Shown: positions 35,806 through 44,832 of the stretch, in pieces
How the letters are laid out: each line of letters opens with the position of its first letter
Numbering within the stretch: position 1 is the first letter of the stretch
From: Rheinheimera aquimaris
GTDB lineage: Bacteria > Pseudomonadota > Gammaproteobacteria > Enterobacterales > Alteromonadaceae
Reading direction: 5' to 3'
NCBI RefSeq assembly: GCF_020531985.1
Contig: NZ_JAJAVQ010000008.1
Coordinates: forward strand, 1-64,000
Length of the DNA stretch: 64,000 nt
Notes under the pieces: generated by a model
What the model saw: the letters and a program-made list of their open reading frames with translations, nothing else
What the model was told of the DNA's origin: nothing
Database searches by the model: none
Translations under genes and position numbers: made by a program

Positions 35806-36398
35806 GGCCGCTCCGTCGATACCGCACTGCGGGTTAGCGGAATGGCAAAATCGGTAGAGACGGCGCTGTATAGCGGCGTCAGATCGGAATTTTCAGTCAG
35901 CAACAGCTGAAACGGGCTGATTTCGCCCGATGACAAAATAAACACCTGTGGCAATGCCGGTATTTTACTGTCCTGTTCTGTCTGCTCGTCTTCATCTAAC
36001 TGCCACTCGAGCTTGCTCAGCAGGTTAGTTTCCTCACCCGGCAGCCCTTCCAGCTCCAGTTGCAGTGTAATATTTTCCGGTAAACGGTGCTGCGCGACGC
36101 CGGCAGGTTCTTCTGCCGCCGCCCACTTGCCATCATCATTGTTGTAGTACAGAAAGCCATAGCGGTCGGGCAAAATGTACAAGCCCCATTCCTGCTGCTT
36201 TAGCATGGCGGTTTCTGCGACAAACTGAAATATCTGCTGAAACCGCTCGGCTTCTTTTTCCAGCCTGTCTTCCCGCGATTCACCACTGAAATTCATCACT
36301 ACCATCGTTGCCAGCAAGCCAATCAGCAACATTACCAGCATTACCTCTACCAGGGTAAAGCCGTTGCGTCGATAAGACATAGCCGGCAGCGTCGGCAT
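35802..36398 (-). CDS. gspH: type II secretion system minor pseudopilin H
   Basis: A 198-residue minor pseudopilin linking the tip to the GspG shaft. Cleavage site RRNG-FTLVEVMLVMLLIGLLA. ATG 36398 overlaps the gspG stop (TAATG); a second ATG at 36380 (MSYRRNG) is equally possible and would give a seven-residue leader. Confidence 0.94.
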   Translation of the reverse strand: MPTLPAMSYRRNGFTLVEVMLVMLLIGLLATMVVMNFSGESREDRLEKEAERFQQIFQFVAETAMLKQQEWGLYILPDRYGFLYYNNDDGKWAAAEEPAGVAQHRLPENITLQLELEGLPGEETNLLSKLEWQLDEDEQTEQDSKIPALPQVFILSSGEISPFQLLLTENSDLTPLYSAVSTDFAIPLTRSAVSTERP

Positions 36399-36850
36399 TA
36401 GTTGCTCTGCGCCTCGTTAGCATCCAGATTCCAGTTACCAATATCGTCTTCTGTACCTGCGGTGCGATCTGGCCCCTTGGTCAGAATGTCAATACGGCCT
36501 ACCTGGCCCGGGCTAATCAGAATATAATCTTCATCCCACGGGTCTTTAGGTAAACGACGGATAAAGCCCCCGTCCGGAAAAGCGCGTGGTACAGGCTGTG
36601 ATGTTGGCGCGGTAACCAGTGCCTGCATGCCTTGCTCTGTTGTCGGATAAAAGCCGTTGCGTAAGCGGTACATATCCAGTGCGCTCTCCAGCTGTTGAAT
36701 ATCCACCACCGCTTTCTGGCGGTCTGCCTGCTCTTTGTTACCCATCAGGTTGGGAACGACCATACTGGCAATAATGCCCAAAATAACGATAACCACCATC
36801 ACTTCCAGCAAGGTAAAACCGCGCTGTTTGTTGTTTTGTTGCCTTTTCAT
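36398..36850 (-). CDS. gspG: type II secretion system major pseudopilin G
   Basis: The main subunit of the pseudopilus. Leader MKRQQNNKQRG, mature FTLLEVMVVIVILGIIASMV, then the conserved PNLMGNKEQADRQKAVVDI and the C-terminal calcium-site region DIGNWN. I choose ATG 36850, with AGGTGG eight bases upstream; a GTG at 36862 would add four residues and overlap gspF. Length 150. Confidence 0.96.
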   Translation of the reverse strand: MKRQQNNKQRGFTLLEVMVVIVILGIIASMVVPNLMGNKEQADRQKAVVDIQQLESALDMYRLRNGFYPTTEQGMQALVTAPTSQPVPRAFPDGGFIRRLPKDPWDEDYILISPGQVGRIDILTKGPDRTAGTEDDIGNWNLDANEAQSN

Positions 36851-36851
36851 A

Positions 36852-38075
36852 CTAACCACCACCTACCATATTGTTTAACGCTAAGATGGGCTGCAAAATC
36901 GCCATCACAATAAATAACACCATACCGGCCATCACAGCGACCAGCACCGGTTCAAAAACCTTTAATGACACTGTAACCAGGGTTTCAAATTCACGGTCCT
37001 GCGTATTCGCGGCACGCTCCAGCATAGAATCTAACTGACCACTTTTTTCACCGCTGGCAATCATATGCAGCATCATCGGCGGAAACAGTTTGGTTTGCTC
37101 CAGCGCATTGCGTAGCGACGTGCCCTCGCGCACCCTGGCGGTGGCATCGGTTACCGCCTGCTTCATGTAGCTGTTGCTTAACACGTCAGCACTGATACGC
37201 ATCGCTTCCAAAAGCGGCACCGCCGACGCATTTAAAATACTTAACGTACGGGCAAAACGGGCGGTATTTAGCCCCTTAGTTACTTTACCAAGCAGCCTGT
37301 TACGCAGTACCAGCGCATCCCAGCGAAAACGAAATGCCGGTTTTAGCAGTGCCCGTTTAAACAGCACCAGCGCCAGCATAATGCCCAGCAACACGAATAT
37401 GCCGTAAGCACGCAAAAAATCACTGGCGGCAATTAAAAATAACGTCGTGCCCGGCAAACTCTGGCCCATATGCTCAAACTGGCCGACAATTTTTGGCACC
37501 ACAGCAGCCAGCAAAATGGAAATAACCAGGATGGCAAAACAGGTAAGAATGATTGGGTACAGCAGCGCCTGCAAGATCTGGCTACGCATATGCTGACGCT
37601 GTTCAGTGTAATCAGCCAGCCGGTTTAGCACCTGATCCAAATGGCCGGATTTTTCCCCTGCTGCCACCATTGAACGGAATAAATGATCAAACACATGTGG
37701 AAACTCAGCCAGCCCTTCAGCCAGGCTGTAGCCCTCGACCACTTTTGAGCGCACTGTCATCATCATATTTTTCAGCCGCGGCTTGTCGCATTGCTCTGCC
37801 ACTGCCAGCAGCGCGCTTTCAATTGGCAGCGCTGCTTCAACCAGTGTAGCTATTTGCCGGGTGATCAGTGCCAGCTCCGATGCCGAAATACTGCGTTTGA
37901 ACCATTGCTTGCCCGACGCCAGCAGTTTTTCCTGTTGCGACGCCAGCACCACGTTAACCGGCGTCAGTTTTTGCTCACGCAGTAACGAGCGGGCATGGCG
38001 GGCATTATCGGCTTCCAGCACGCCTTTGCTGGTTTTGCCGCGCGCATCCAGCGCCTGATATTCAAACGCCGCCAT
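36852..38075 (-). CDS. gspF: type II secretion system inner membrane protein F
   Basis: A 407-residue platform protein with two homologous cytoplasmic helical domains (about 70-195 and 275-395) and three membrane helices (about 170-195, 220-245, 378-398). Motifs ALITRQIATLVEAALPIESAL and GEKSGQL occur in each half (GEKSGHL and GEKSGQL). Converts GspE motion into pseudopilus growth. One-base overlap with gspE. Confidence 0.96.
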   Translation of the reverse strand: MAAFEYQALDARGKTSKGVLEADNARHARSLLREQKLTPVNVVLASQQEKLLASGKQWFKRSISASELALITRQIATLVEAALPIESALLAVAEQCDKPRLKNMMMTVRSKVVEGYSLAEGLAEFPHVFDHLFRSMVAAGEKSGHLDQVLNRLADYTEQRQHMRSQILQALLYPIILTCFAILVISILLAAVVPKIVGQFEHMGQSLPGTTLFLIAASDFLRAYGIFVLLGIMLALVLFKRALLKPAFRFRWDALVLRNRLLGKVTKGLNTARFARTLSILNASAVPLLEAMRISADVLSNSYMKQAVTDATARVREGTSLRNALEQTKLFPPMMLHMIASGEKSGQLDSMLERAANTQDREFETLVTVSLKVFEPVLVAVMAGMVLFIVMAILQPILALNNMVGGG

Positions 38076-39583
38076 TACACGTCCTCACGGGTGACGCGCA
38101 ACACTTCTTCCAGTGTGGTTTCACCGTTTAATACCTTGCTAAAGCCGTCAGCACGGATACTGGGGCTGTGCTGACGCACATATTTTTCAATCGCCTGCTC
38201 GCCCTTACCATTGTGAATAAGCTCGCGGATATGCTCATCGACCAGCAGCAGCTCATGAATACCGGTACGGCCGCGATAACCGCTAAAGTTACAGTGCTCG
38301 CAACCGGTTGCACGGTAAATCAGCACGCCATCTTTTTTAGCAACGCCAAGCAGATTACGCTCTTCTTTATCGGGTTCATGTGCAGCTTTGCAGTGCGGAC
38401 ACAGTGTCCGTACCAGCCTTTGTGCCAGCACACCGAGTAAGCTGGAGGACAGCAAAAATGCTTCGACGCCCATGTCTTCCAATCGAGTAATAGCACCGGC
38501 TGCAGTATTGGTGTGTAGCGTGGATAATACCAGGTGGCCGGTTAAACTGGCCTGGACGGCAATTTGGGCGGTTTCAAGGTCACGTATCTCGCCCACCATC
38601 ACCACATCCGGGTCCTGGCGCAGTATCGCTCTTAAACCGCGGGCAAAAGTCATATTCACCTTGGTATTTACCTGGGTTTGGCCTATACCTTCCAGCTCAT
38701 ATTCAATAGGGTCTTCGACGGTGAGAATATTACGATCTTTAGTATTAATTTCAGTTAAGCCGGCATACAAGGTGGTACTTTTACCGGAACCTGTCGGGCC
38801 TGTTACCAGAATGATGCCGTGCGGCTTTAGTATCAGCTGCGAAAACGCCTGCTGCACTGACGGCGTCATACCCAGGTCGGCCAGGTTCAGGTGTGAGTTA
38901 TTTTTATCCAGCAGACGCAGCACTACGCGCTCGCCATGGCTGGATGGCATCGTCGACACCCGCACATCTACTGCACGGCCGGCTATACGCAGGCTGATGC
39001 GGCCATCCTGCGGCACGCGTTTCTCGGCAATATCCAGCTTTGCCATAACCTTAATCCGCGATACTAGTAAGCTCGACAGACGGCGGTTCGGCCGCAATAC
39101 CTCTCGTAAAATACCATCCACCCGAAACCGCACTATCAGTGCTTTTTCAAAGGTTTCAACATGGATATCCGAGGCGCCAAGTTTAATTGCCTCACCCAGC
39201 ATGGCATTAATCAGCTTGATGATAGGCGCGTCGTCTTCGTTTTCCAGTAAGTCTTCGCTTTCCTGAATATCATCCGCTAACGAGGCTAAATTCACCTCAT
39301 TGCCAATGTCTTCCATCAACTGCTGCGCTTCGGAAGAGTCACGCTGATAACTGGCTTCCAGCAAGGCTTCAAATTCAACGGCAGATAAGCGCTTTATCTG
39401 AAATGGCTCGGCCAGCATACGGCGCACTTCTAACACGGCAGCAGGTGCTGTCGCGGTGTGAATATACAACTGCCAACCATGATCCTGCTGCTGCAGCAAC
39501 ACGCCGTGGCGTTTGGCAAAGCCAAACGGCAGCCGGATGCGGTTGCTGGCAGGTATAACCTGCTCTGCGTCCAGCGCGTCCAT
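38075..39583 (-). CDS. gspE: type II secretion system ATPase E
   Basis: The 502-residue hexameric ATPase that powers secretion. Walker [12 protein letters not shown] near residue 260, Asp box and Walker [13 protein letters not shown] near 328, and a tetracysteine zinc module CPHC ... CEHC near 396-430. N-terminal domains (about 1-120) bind GspL. Overlaps gspD and gspF by one base each. Confidence 0.97.
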   Translation of the reverse strand: MDALDAEQVIPASNRIRLPFGFAKRHGVLLQQQDHGWQLYIHTATAPAAVLEVRRMLAEPFQIKRLSAVEFEALLEASYQRDSSEAQQLMEDIGNEVNLASLADDIQESEDLLENEDDAPIIKLINAMLGEAIKLGASDIHVETFEKALIVRFRVDGILREVLRPNRRLSSLLVSRIKVMAKLDIAEKRVPQDGRISLRIAGRAVDVRVSTMPSSHGERVVLRLLDKNNSHLNLADLGMTPSVQQAFSQLILKPHGIILVTGPTGSGKSTTLYAGLTEINTKDRNILTVEDPIEYELEGIGQTQVNTKVNMTFARGLRAILRQDPDVVMVGEIRDLETAQIAVQASLTGHLVLSTLHTNTAAGAITRLEDMGVEAFLLSSSLLGVLAQRLVRTLCPHCKAAHEPDKEERNLLGVAKKDGVLIYRATGCEHCNFSGYRGRTGIHELLLVDEHIRELIHNGKGEQAIEKYVRQHSPSIRADGFSKVLNGETTLEEVLRVTREDV

Positions 39584-41709
39584 TAGTCTTGCTTCCGTGG
39601 TTCTGCCGCGCCTGCAGCCGGCTGTTGTTGCTTATCCATATACTCATCAAAGGTTGGTGGCAGTGCCAGGCTATCATCCCACTCTGGCAGCACCACCTGA
39701 TCAGTCATCGGCATCAGCCTGATGCCTTCTTCCTGGCGTTTTAACTGCTCAGCGCGGATATAGTTATATTTGGTTTTCGAAATGCCGGAGATAGCCGAGC
39801 CTTCACGTACGATAGTGGCTTTGATAAACACCATCAGATTGCGCTTTTGCTTGGTGACACTGGTCGATTTAAACAGATGCCCCAGTATTGGAATATCGCC
39901 CAGCAACGGCACTTTAGACTCACTTTCCTGCACGTCTTCGTCAATTAAACCGCCCAGCACGACAGTGGCGCCATCATCGGCCATCACAGTCGTTTTGATC
40001 TCGCGTTTATTAATCGTAATATCTACAGCAGTGGCGCCACCAATGCTGGACACTTCCTGCTCGATGGTTAATTGCACCGCATCACCTTCGTTAATCTGCG
40101 GTGTCACTTTAAGCTTAATACCCACTTCCTGTCGGTCTACCTGCTGGAATGGGTTAGTGTTATTGGAGCCGGTGGTAGAGCCGGTAATAACCGGTACTTC
40201 CTGCCCTACCAGGAAAAAGGCTTCCTGATTATCCATAGTGGTAATATGCGGTGTTGCCAATACATTAGAGTTGGTGCTGGTGCGTACTGCCTGCAGAACT
40301 GCAGCCCAATCGCCTTTGTAAAATCCGACCATAGCACCATTTAAGCCGCTTAATACATCAGCCAGAAGAGAGTAGTCGCGGTTAGAATCAGGTACAGTAG
40401 TTGTAACTTCACGACCATCGACAATAGTTGTGGTGGTAGAACCTTTGGTAACCTGCGACGCTACCGCTGCACCACCTGCCACACTGATAATAGGAATGGT
40501 ATTGCCGTTATTAAAGTTAGTACCACCACCATTAGCGTTTAGCCACTGCACACCAAAATCGGTACCGTCGCCTTCAAACACTTCAACAATTATCGCCTCT
40601 ACCAGCACCTGAGCGCGACGGATATCCAGCTGGCGCAGCACTTCTTCCAGCGAGCGCATCATATCGGGCTGTGCCGTGATCACCAGCGAGTTACTGTCAG
40701 CGTGGGCTTCTATACTGATAGCGCGGCCCTGATTGGCTGACGCACTGCGCCCACCCTGTGCACCGGCTGCACCTGTTGCGCCCTGCACTTCAGCAACGAT
40801 AGAATCGCTTACACCTTTAAGCACCGGCACCAGCTCTTCGGCTTTGGCATATTTTAAATAGAATACCCGGGTGTTACCGCTGGTTTGCAGTTCGCTGTCC
40901 AAACGCTTAGCCAGCTCGATTACCCGCTGGCGCGCCTGTAATTCGCCACTGACAATCACACTGTTGGTACGCTCGTCTGCGACGATACGCGGCACCAGAA
41001 AATCAGGCTGTTCAGCCCGGCCCTGGCTTTTATAAATACTTTCCAGAATACGGACAATTTCCGGCGCCGACGCATACTGCAGCTTAACAATTTCCAGCTC
41101 CTGATCGCCGGCTTTGTCTACGCGCTGAATAATATCCACCAGACGGTTTACCACCGCAGCCGGGCCAGTCATCATAATGACGTTAGACGGGTCGTAGTTG
41201 ACAACATGGCCACCACCGGCCTGGTTACTGAATTGTCGCAGCAACGGTGCCAGCTCGCGCACTGACACATTACGCACCTGCACCACCCGGGTGACCATTT
41301 CATCGCCCTGCCCAGGGGAATCATCTGTCACTACCGGTATATTGCTGGTTTTGGCATCTTTGTTGCGCACCACTTTCAGCACGCCGTTGTCCATTTCCAC
41401 CACGGCAAAGCTGTATACTTCCAACACGTTAAGGAAAAACTGGTAATACTGCTGTTCGTTCAGCATTTCGTAGCTGCGCACATTAATACGGCCACGTACC
41501 TGAGGGTCGACAATAATGGTTTTTTTCAGGTTCATGCCAACAATATTAATAAACTCATTAATATCGGTGCCTTTAAAGTTTGGCGAGTACATCACCTCTT
41601 CCTGGGCGACAACTGAAGCTGCCGGAACCAGCACAGCACTAAGCGCAGCGGCAACCAGCATACTGGCCAGTGACCGGCGGGAGAAAAGAGAAAATTGCCC
41701 TGATTTCAT
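39583..41709 (-). CDS. gspD: type II secretion system secretin D
   Basis: The 708-residue outer-membrane channel. Signal peptide (about 1-36), N0 domain (about 40-115, [17 protein letters not shown]), N1-N3 domains (about 135-385, with a G/S/A-rich insert near 310-325 in N3), and the C-terminal secretin core ending [16 protein letters not shown] near 610. A hydrophilic tail (about 660-708) may be the S-domain that binds a pilotin; no gspS is seen here. Follows gspC after a 27-base gap. Confidence 0.97.
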   Translation of the reverse strand: MKSGQFSLFSRRSLASMLVAAALSAVLVPAASVVAQEEVMYSPNFKGTDINEFINIVGMNLKKTIIVDPQVRGRINVRSYEMLNEQQYYQFFLNVLEVYSFAVVEMDNGVLKVVRNKDAKTSNIPVVTDDSPGQGDEMVTRVVQVRNVSVRELAPLLRQFSNQAGGGHVVNYDPSNVIMMTGPAAVVNRLVDIIQRVDKAGDQELEIVKLQYASAPEIVRILESIYKSQGRAEQPDFLVPRIVADERTNSVIVSGELQARQRVIELAKRLDSELQTSGNTRVFYLKYAKAEELVPVLKGVSDSIVAEVQGATGAAGAQGGRSASANQGRAISIEAHADSNSLVITAQPDMMRSLEEVLRQLDIRRAQVLVEAIIVEVFEGDGTDFGVQWLNANGGGTNFNNGNTIPIISVAGGAAVASQVTKGSTTTTIVDGREVTTTVPDSNRDYSLLADVLSGLNGAMVGFYKGDWAAVLQAVRTSTNSNVLATPHITTMDNQEAFFLVGQEVPVITGSTTGSNNTNPFQQVDRQEVGIKLKVTPQINEGDAVQLTIEQEVSSIGGATAVDITINKREIKTTVMADDGATVVLGGLIDEDVQESESKVPLLGDIPILGHLFKSTSVTKQKRNLMVFIKATIVREGSAISGISKTKYNYIRAEQLKRQEEGIRLMPMTDQVVLPEWDDSLALPPTFDEYMDKQQQPAAGAAEPRKQD

Positions 41710-41736
41710 TAATTTATAACCAATTAGTTTTAATAA

Positions 41737-42684
41737 TTATTGTGATAGACTTACCAGAATATCTCTGATCTCACCATCGCGTTCTACTTTGATTGCCGCT
41801 TCTTTGGCTTCGCGTAACTCATTTATTACGCTCATCGCCTGCTGCATATCATTTAATGCAATACCATTTATCTCTACCGCCAGATCATTTGGCTGTAAGC
41901 CAAGCTGGGTAAACAAACTGGGGTCTTTACCCGGCATTAAGCGATACCCGGCCAGCTGGCCATTGACCCTGTGTGGCGACACCCTGATGTAGTCAAAAAA
42001 CTTCATTGGCTCGGCTATCAGCTCTTCGCGGCGCAGTTCAAGTTGTTCATTGACCTGCAGCGGCTGCATTTCCATCGGCTCGGCAACCGGTGCCATATCA
42101 ACAGCCGGCTCATCATTAGAAGGCTCGTCAGCCCGGCCAAGGCCGGCATTGGCCTGAGCAATTTTGGTATATTCAAAGCCATCCAGCATCAGCGTTTCAT
42201 AGCGCCCGGCTTGCTGCAGCAATACCCTGTCAGACAACACTTGCTTTAAAACCGCATTGGTACCTTCTATCTTATCGTCAACTGCATAGGTGGCTTCAAC
42301 GCCGCGGCTTTCGATAATAGCGCTACCTTGGTTCGGCTCAGAACCAACAGCCACCAGGCCTGTCAGCTTCACATTCAGCTGGGTTTTGGGCGCTTCTGTC
42401 ACCACCGGTGCCGCCGTCTTTATCGGTTCTACCGAGGCTTTACCAAATAACGAAAACCCGGTTAACGCTGCCAGGCTAATGCCGCCACTTTGTTTTACCA
42501 CTACGCTGGTATTTGGCCTTGGAGAAAATACCGGTGTATCAGCTGGCAGCAGTTGCCAGGTTAATCTGGCCAGCAACCACGCCAGTGCGAGCACTAAAAG
42601 CAGGTTCAGCCCTTGCTGTACCTGCTTTAGCGGCACCTTTTGTAATTGCTTCATTAGCTGTTGCGTGTCTAATAACGGCTTCAT
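41737..42684 (-). CDS. gspC: type II secretion system protein C
   Basis: A 315-residue bitopic inner-membrane protein that links the secretin to the inner platform. One membrane helix (about 28-46), a homology-region domain (about 95-175, LTGLVAVGSEPNQGSAII) that contacts GspD N0, a low-complexity acidic linker (about 178-215), and a C-terminal PDZ domain (about 235-312, LQPNDLAVEINGIALND) thought to select substrates. First gene of the operon, which encodes C-N but no prepilin peptidase GspO; that function is presumably supplied by PilD elsewhere. Confidence 0.95.
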   Translation of the reverse strand: MKPLLDTQQLMKQLQKVPLKQVQQGLNLLLVLALAWLLARLTWQLLPADTPVFSPRPNTSVVVKQSGGISLAALTGFSLFGKASVEPIKTAAPVVTEAPKTQLNVKLTGLVAVGSEPNQGSAIIESRGVEATYAVDDKIEGTNAVLKQVLSDRVLLQQAGRYETLMLDGFEYTKIAQANAGLGRADEPSNDEPAVDMAPVAEPMEMQPLQVNEQLELRREELIAEPMKFFDYIRVSPHRVNGQLAGYRLMPGKDPSLFTQLGLQPNDLAVEINGIALNDMQQAMSVINELREAKEAAIKVERDGEIRDILVSLSQ

Positions 42685-42713
42685 TGCACACTTCTACATT
42701 AAAAGAGAAAATT

Positions 42714-42742
42714 ATCTTACCCAGTTGTCTGGCAGCCAACAA
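42714..42742 (-). promoter_or_regulatory. probable promoter of the gsp operon
   Basis: Minus-strand TTGTTG, 17 bases, TAAGAT, about 30 bases before the gspC start. A second register, TTGGCT-17-GATAAT, overlaps it three bases downstream. Confidence 0.55.
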
Positions 42743-42858
42743 GGTCAGCACCAAGATTTACAAGGTATTAACCACGTTTTTTTGCTTTCTGCCGCCTATT
42801 TCCCCCGCTTTGGCACTATAATGGCGGTCTTAGTTCGGCAACAGCAGTGATAAATTTT

Positions 42859-43272
42859 ATGTCGTCAGCAAAAACGCCGGCACAGTCTGACAGCCCAATA
42901 TTACGATTAGATAAATGGCTGTGGGCTTGCCGCTTTTATAAAACCCGTGCTTTGGCGAAAGAGATGATCGAAGGCGGTAAAGTACATTATAATGGCCAGC
43001 GCTGCAAAGCCAGTAAAACGGTAGAGCCGGGCGCTACGGTAAAACTGGCCCAGGGCACCGATGAAAAAACCGTTGTTGTGCTGGGTTTATCAGAGAAACG
43101 TTTGTCGGCACCACTGGCGCAGGCTTTGTATGAAGAAACCGCCGACAGTATTGAACAGCGGTTAAAGCGGGCTGAGCTTAGAAAAACCAACAGCTTGTTT
43201 GCCCCGCACCCGGAAACCAAACCTGACAAAAAAGAGCGGCGTAAACTGCTCTTATTAAAATCGCAGCAGTAA
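42859..43272 (+). CDS. hslR: ribosome-associated heat shock protein Hsp15
   Basis: An S4-domain RNA-binding protein that binds 50S subunits carrying a nascent chain after abortive translation and helps recycle them. The S4 domain is at about residues 12-75 (LRLDKWLWACRFYKTRALAK, then VHYNGQRCKAS). The basic C-terminal tail DKKERRKLLLLKSQQ is typical. I choose ATG 42859; an upstream GTG at 42847 adds four residues without a ribosome site. A TATAAT at 42817-42822 may be its -10. Pairs with hslO 9 bases downstream. Confidence 0.94.
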   Translation: MSSAKTPAQSDSPILRLDKWLWACRFYKTRALAKEMIEGGKVHYNGQRCKASKTVEPGATVKLAQGTDEKTVVVLGLSEKRLSAPLAQALYEETADSIEQRLKRAELRKTNSLFAPHPETKPDKKERRKLLLLKSQQ

Positions 43273-43281
43273 GAGAACAGC

Positions 43282-44130
43282 ATGAACTCAGATAATTTAT
43301 TCCGCTTTTTATTTCAGCAACGCAACGTACGCGGCGAGATAGTGCTGTTGTCGTCTAGCCTTGACCAAATGCTCTTGCACCACAGCTATCCGCAGCCAGT
43401 GAAGCAGCTACTGGCAGAATTGGTTGCTGCGACTAGCCTGCTGACTGCCACATTAAAGTTTGAAGGTGATATCGCTGTGCAGGTGCAGGGCGACGGCCCG
43501 GTGCGTTTTGCGGCCGTGAACGGTACAGACCAACAACAGTTCCGTGGTGTCGTGCGGATGCAAGCGGAAATTACCGGTAGCAGTTTCCGCGACCTTATCG
43601 GTGAAGGTTACCTGCTGGTTACCATTACACCTAAGCAAGGTGAGCGTTATCAGGGCATTATTCCCCTCAGCGGTGATAGCCTGACGACTACGCTGGAAGC
43701 TTATTTTGCCCAATCAGAGCAGTTACCCACGCGCTTGTACCTGTATACCGACTTACAACCTGAGCATTGTCGCGCTGCCGGCTTTATGCTGCAGGTACTG
43801 CCGGTTGAGCAGCAAAAAGCCAAAGCCGATTTTGATGATCTGGTTATGCTAAGCGATACGCTGACACAGACCGAAATTTTTGACCTGCCAGCTGAGCAGT
43901 TGCTGTACCGACTGTTCCACCAGGAACAGGTTGAGCTTTTCCCGGCGCAGCAAGTCAGTTTTGTTTGCGGCTGTTCCCGTGAAAAATGCAGTTCTGCTAT
44001 TGTCAGTCTCGGCCGTGATGTCATCAACGAGCATATTGCTGAAGGCAAACTGGATATTAGCTGCGAATATTGCAATAAAACCTACCATTTTAGCCGCGAA
44101 GATTTAACCCAACTGCTGCAACAGCTGTAA
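43282..44130 (+). CDS. hslO: redox-regulated chaperone Hsp33
   Basis: A holdase activated by oxidative unfolding. The 282 residues end in the zinc-binding redox switch, with CGCSREKC near 230 and CEYC near 263 (four cysteines, CxC and CxxC). The N-terminal substrate-binding domain has QVQGDGPVRF near 65. Cotranscribed with hslR as in E. coli, and followed by a strong terminator. Confidence 0.97.
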   Translation: MNSDNLFRFLFQQRNVRGEIVLLSSSLDQMLLHHSYPQPVKQLLAELVAATSLLTATLKFEGDIAVQVQGDGPVRFAAVNGTDQQQFRGVVRMQAEITGSSFRDLIGEGYLLVTITPKQGERYQGIIPLSGDSLTTTLEAYFAQSEQLPTRLYLYTDLQPEHCRAAGFMLQVLPVEQQKAKADFDDLVMLSDTLTQTEIFDLPAEQLLYRLFHQEQVELFPAQQVSFVCGCSREKCSSAIVSLGRDVINEHIAEGKLDISCEYCNKTYHFSREDLTQLLQQL

Positions 44131-44155
44131 ACTCAGATCTTATCTACTGCTATGA

Positions 44156-44185
44156 AAACGTTACCGGCTTGCCGGTAACTTTTTC
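44156..44185 (+). terminator. terminator of hslR-hslO
   Basis: Stem GTTACCGGC / GCCGGTAAC with a TT loop, flanked by GAAAAC and TTTTTC. The outer flank GGTAACTTTTTCG also resembles the putative enhancer motif discussed under findings. Confidence 0.9.
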
Positions 44186-44272
44186 GTGATTTATACCGCC
44201 AGCCGCCAATCTCCCATCCAATACCAAATATAAATAACATTAAAATTCAATTACTTAACCATAAAAAATAAT

Positions 44273-44289
44273 CTGGCATGACTTTGGCT
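44273..44289 (+). promoter_or_regulatory. sigma-54 (-24/-12) promoter of the DUF1328 gene
   Basis: CTGGCATGACTTTGGCT matches the sigma-54 consensus YTGGCACGrNNNTTGCW at 15 of 17 positions, with the invariant GG and GC exactly 10 bases apart. Transcription would begin near 44300, 45 bases before ATG 44345. Confidence 0.75.
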
Positions 44290-44344
44290 ATAGCTAATAC
44301 ATCGTTTTCTTACGATCTGTGCATCAAGCACTAAGGAGCAAAGT

Positions 44345-44521
44345 ATGTTGGGTTGGGCATTAACATTTTTAGTTATCGCACTGATAGCAGCAGTGCTGGG
44401 TTTTGGTGGTATTGCCGGTGCAGCAGCCGGTATAGCCAAGGTAATTTTCTTTATCTTCATCGTGTTGCTGGTGATCTCTTTGCTGGTGAATGCGTTGCGG
44501 GGAAAATCGCCAAGGCTTTAA
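44345..44521 (+). CDS. DUF1328 family small membrane protein (YtjA type)
   Basis: A 58-residue protein, [20 protein letters not shown] then [20 protein letters not shown], with two membrane helices around a glycine/alanine-rich turn and a short basic end (RGKSPRL). This is the DUF1328/YtjA pattern, general-stress associated in several proteobacteria, mechanism unknown. AAGGAG seven bases upstream supports the start. It has its own sigma-54 promoter and is followed 30 bases later by the small lipoprotein gene. Confidence 0.9.
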   Translation: MLGWALTFLVIALIAAVLGFGGIAGAAAGIAKVIFFIFIVLLVISLLVNALRGKSPRL

Positions 44522-44550
44522 TTTAATTAATTTACAGAAGGATAAAAATT

Positions 44551-44745
44551 ATGACGTTAGCAAATCTTATGAGCCGTTTCGCACTGGTTGCCATGCTTGC
44601 ACTGTCTGTCGTGGCTTGTGAAGACAACAACGCAGAGGAAGTCGGTGAGACAATAGATGAAGTTGTGACTGACGCCGGCAACAAAGTCGAAGATGTCTGT
44701 GAAGATGTGAAAGATAAAGCAGATGCCGAAGATAAAGACTGCTAA
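44551..44745 (+). CDS. small acidic lipoprotein
   Basis: A 64-residue protein with a signal peptide ending in the lipobox VVAC (near residue 20-23) and a highly acidic mature part of about 40 residues (EDNNAEEVGETIDEVVTDAG..., ending EDKDC), predicted as one amphipathic helix. It resembles entericidin-like or other short stress lipoproteins in size only; I do not recognise a family. AAGGA ribosome site. Probably co-transcribed with the DUF1328 gene, and a terminator follows. Confidence 0.75.
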   Translation: MTLANLMSRFALVAMLALSVVACEDNNAEEVGETIDEVVTDAGNKVEDVCEDVKDKADAEDKDC

Positions 44746-44751
44746 TTTATA

Positions 44752-44782
44752 AGCGGCAACAGTTAATACTGTTGCCGTTTTC
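44752..44782 (+). terminator. terminator of the DUF1328/lipoprotein operon
   Basis: Stem CGGCAACAGT / ACTGTTGCCG with loop TAAT and TTTT. Confidence 0.92.
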
Positions 44783-44832
44783 CTGTTTCGCCCTTCAGCC
44801 AGACGGTACTTTCTGAAAAGGTACTCTGTATT

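Noticed and set aside
38388-39266. A 292-residue ORF on the plus strand inside gspE
   Set aside because: Antisense shadow of the conserved gspE gene; composition (Ser/Arg/Thr rich, no motifs) is that of a reverse-frame artefact.
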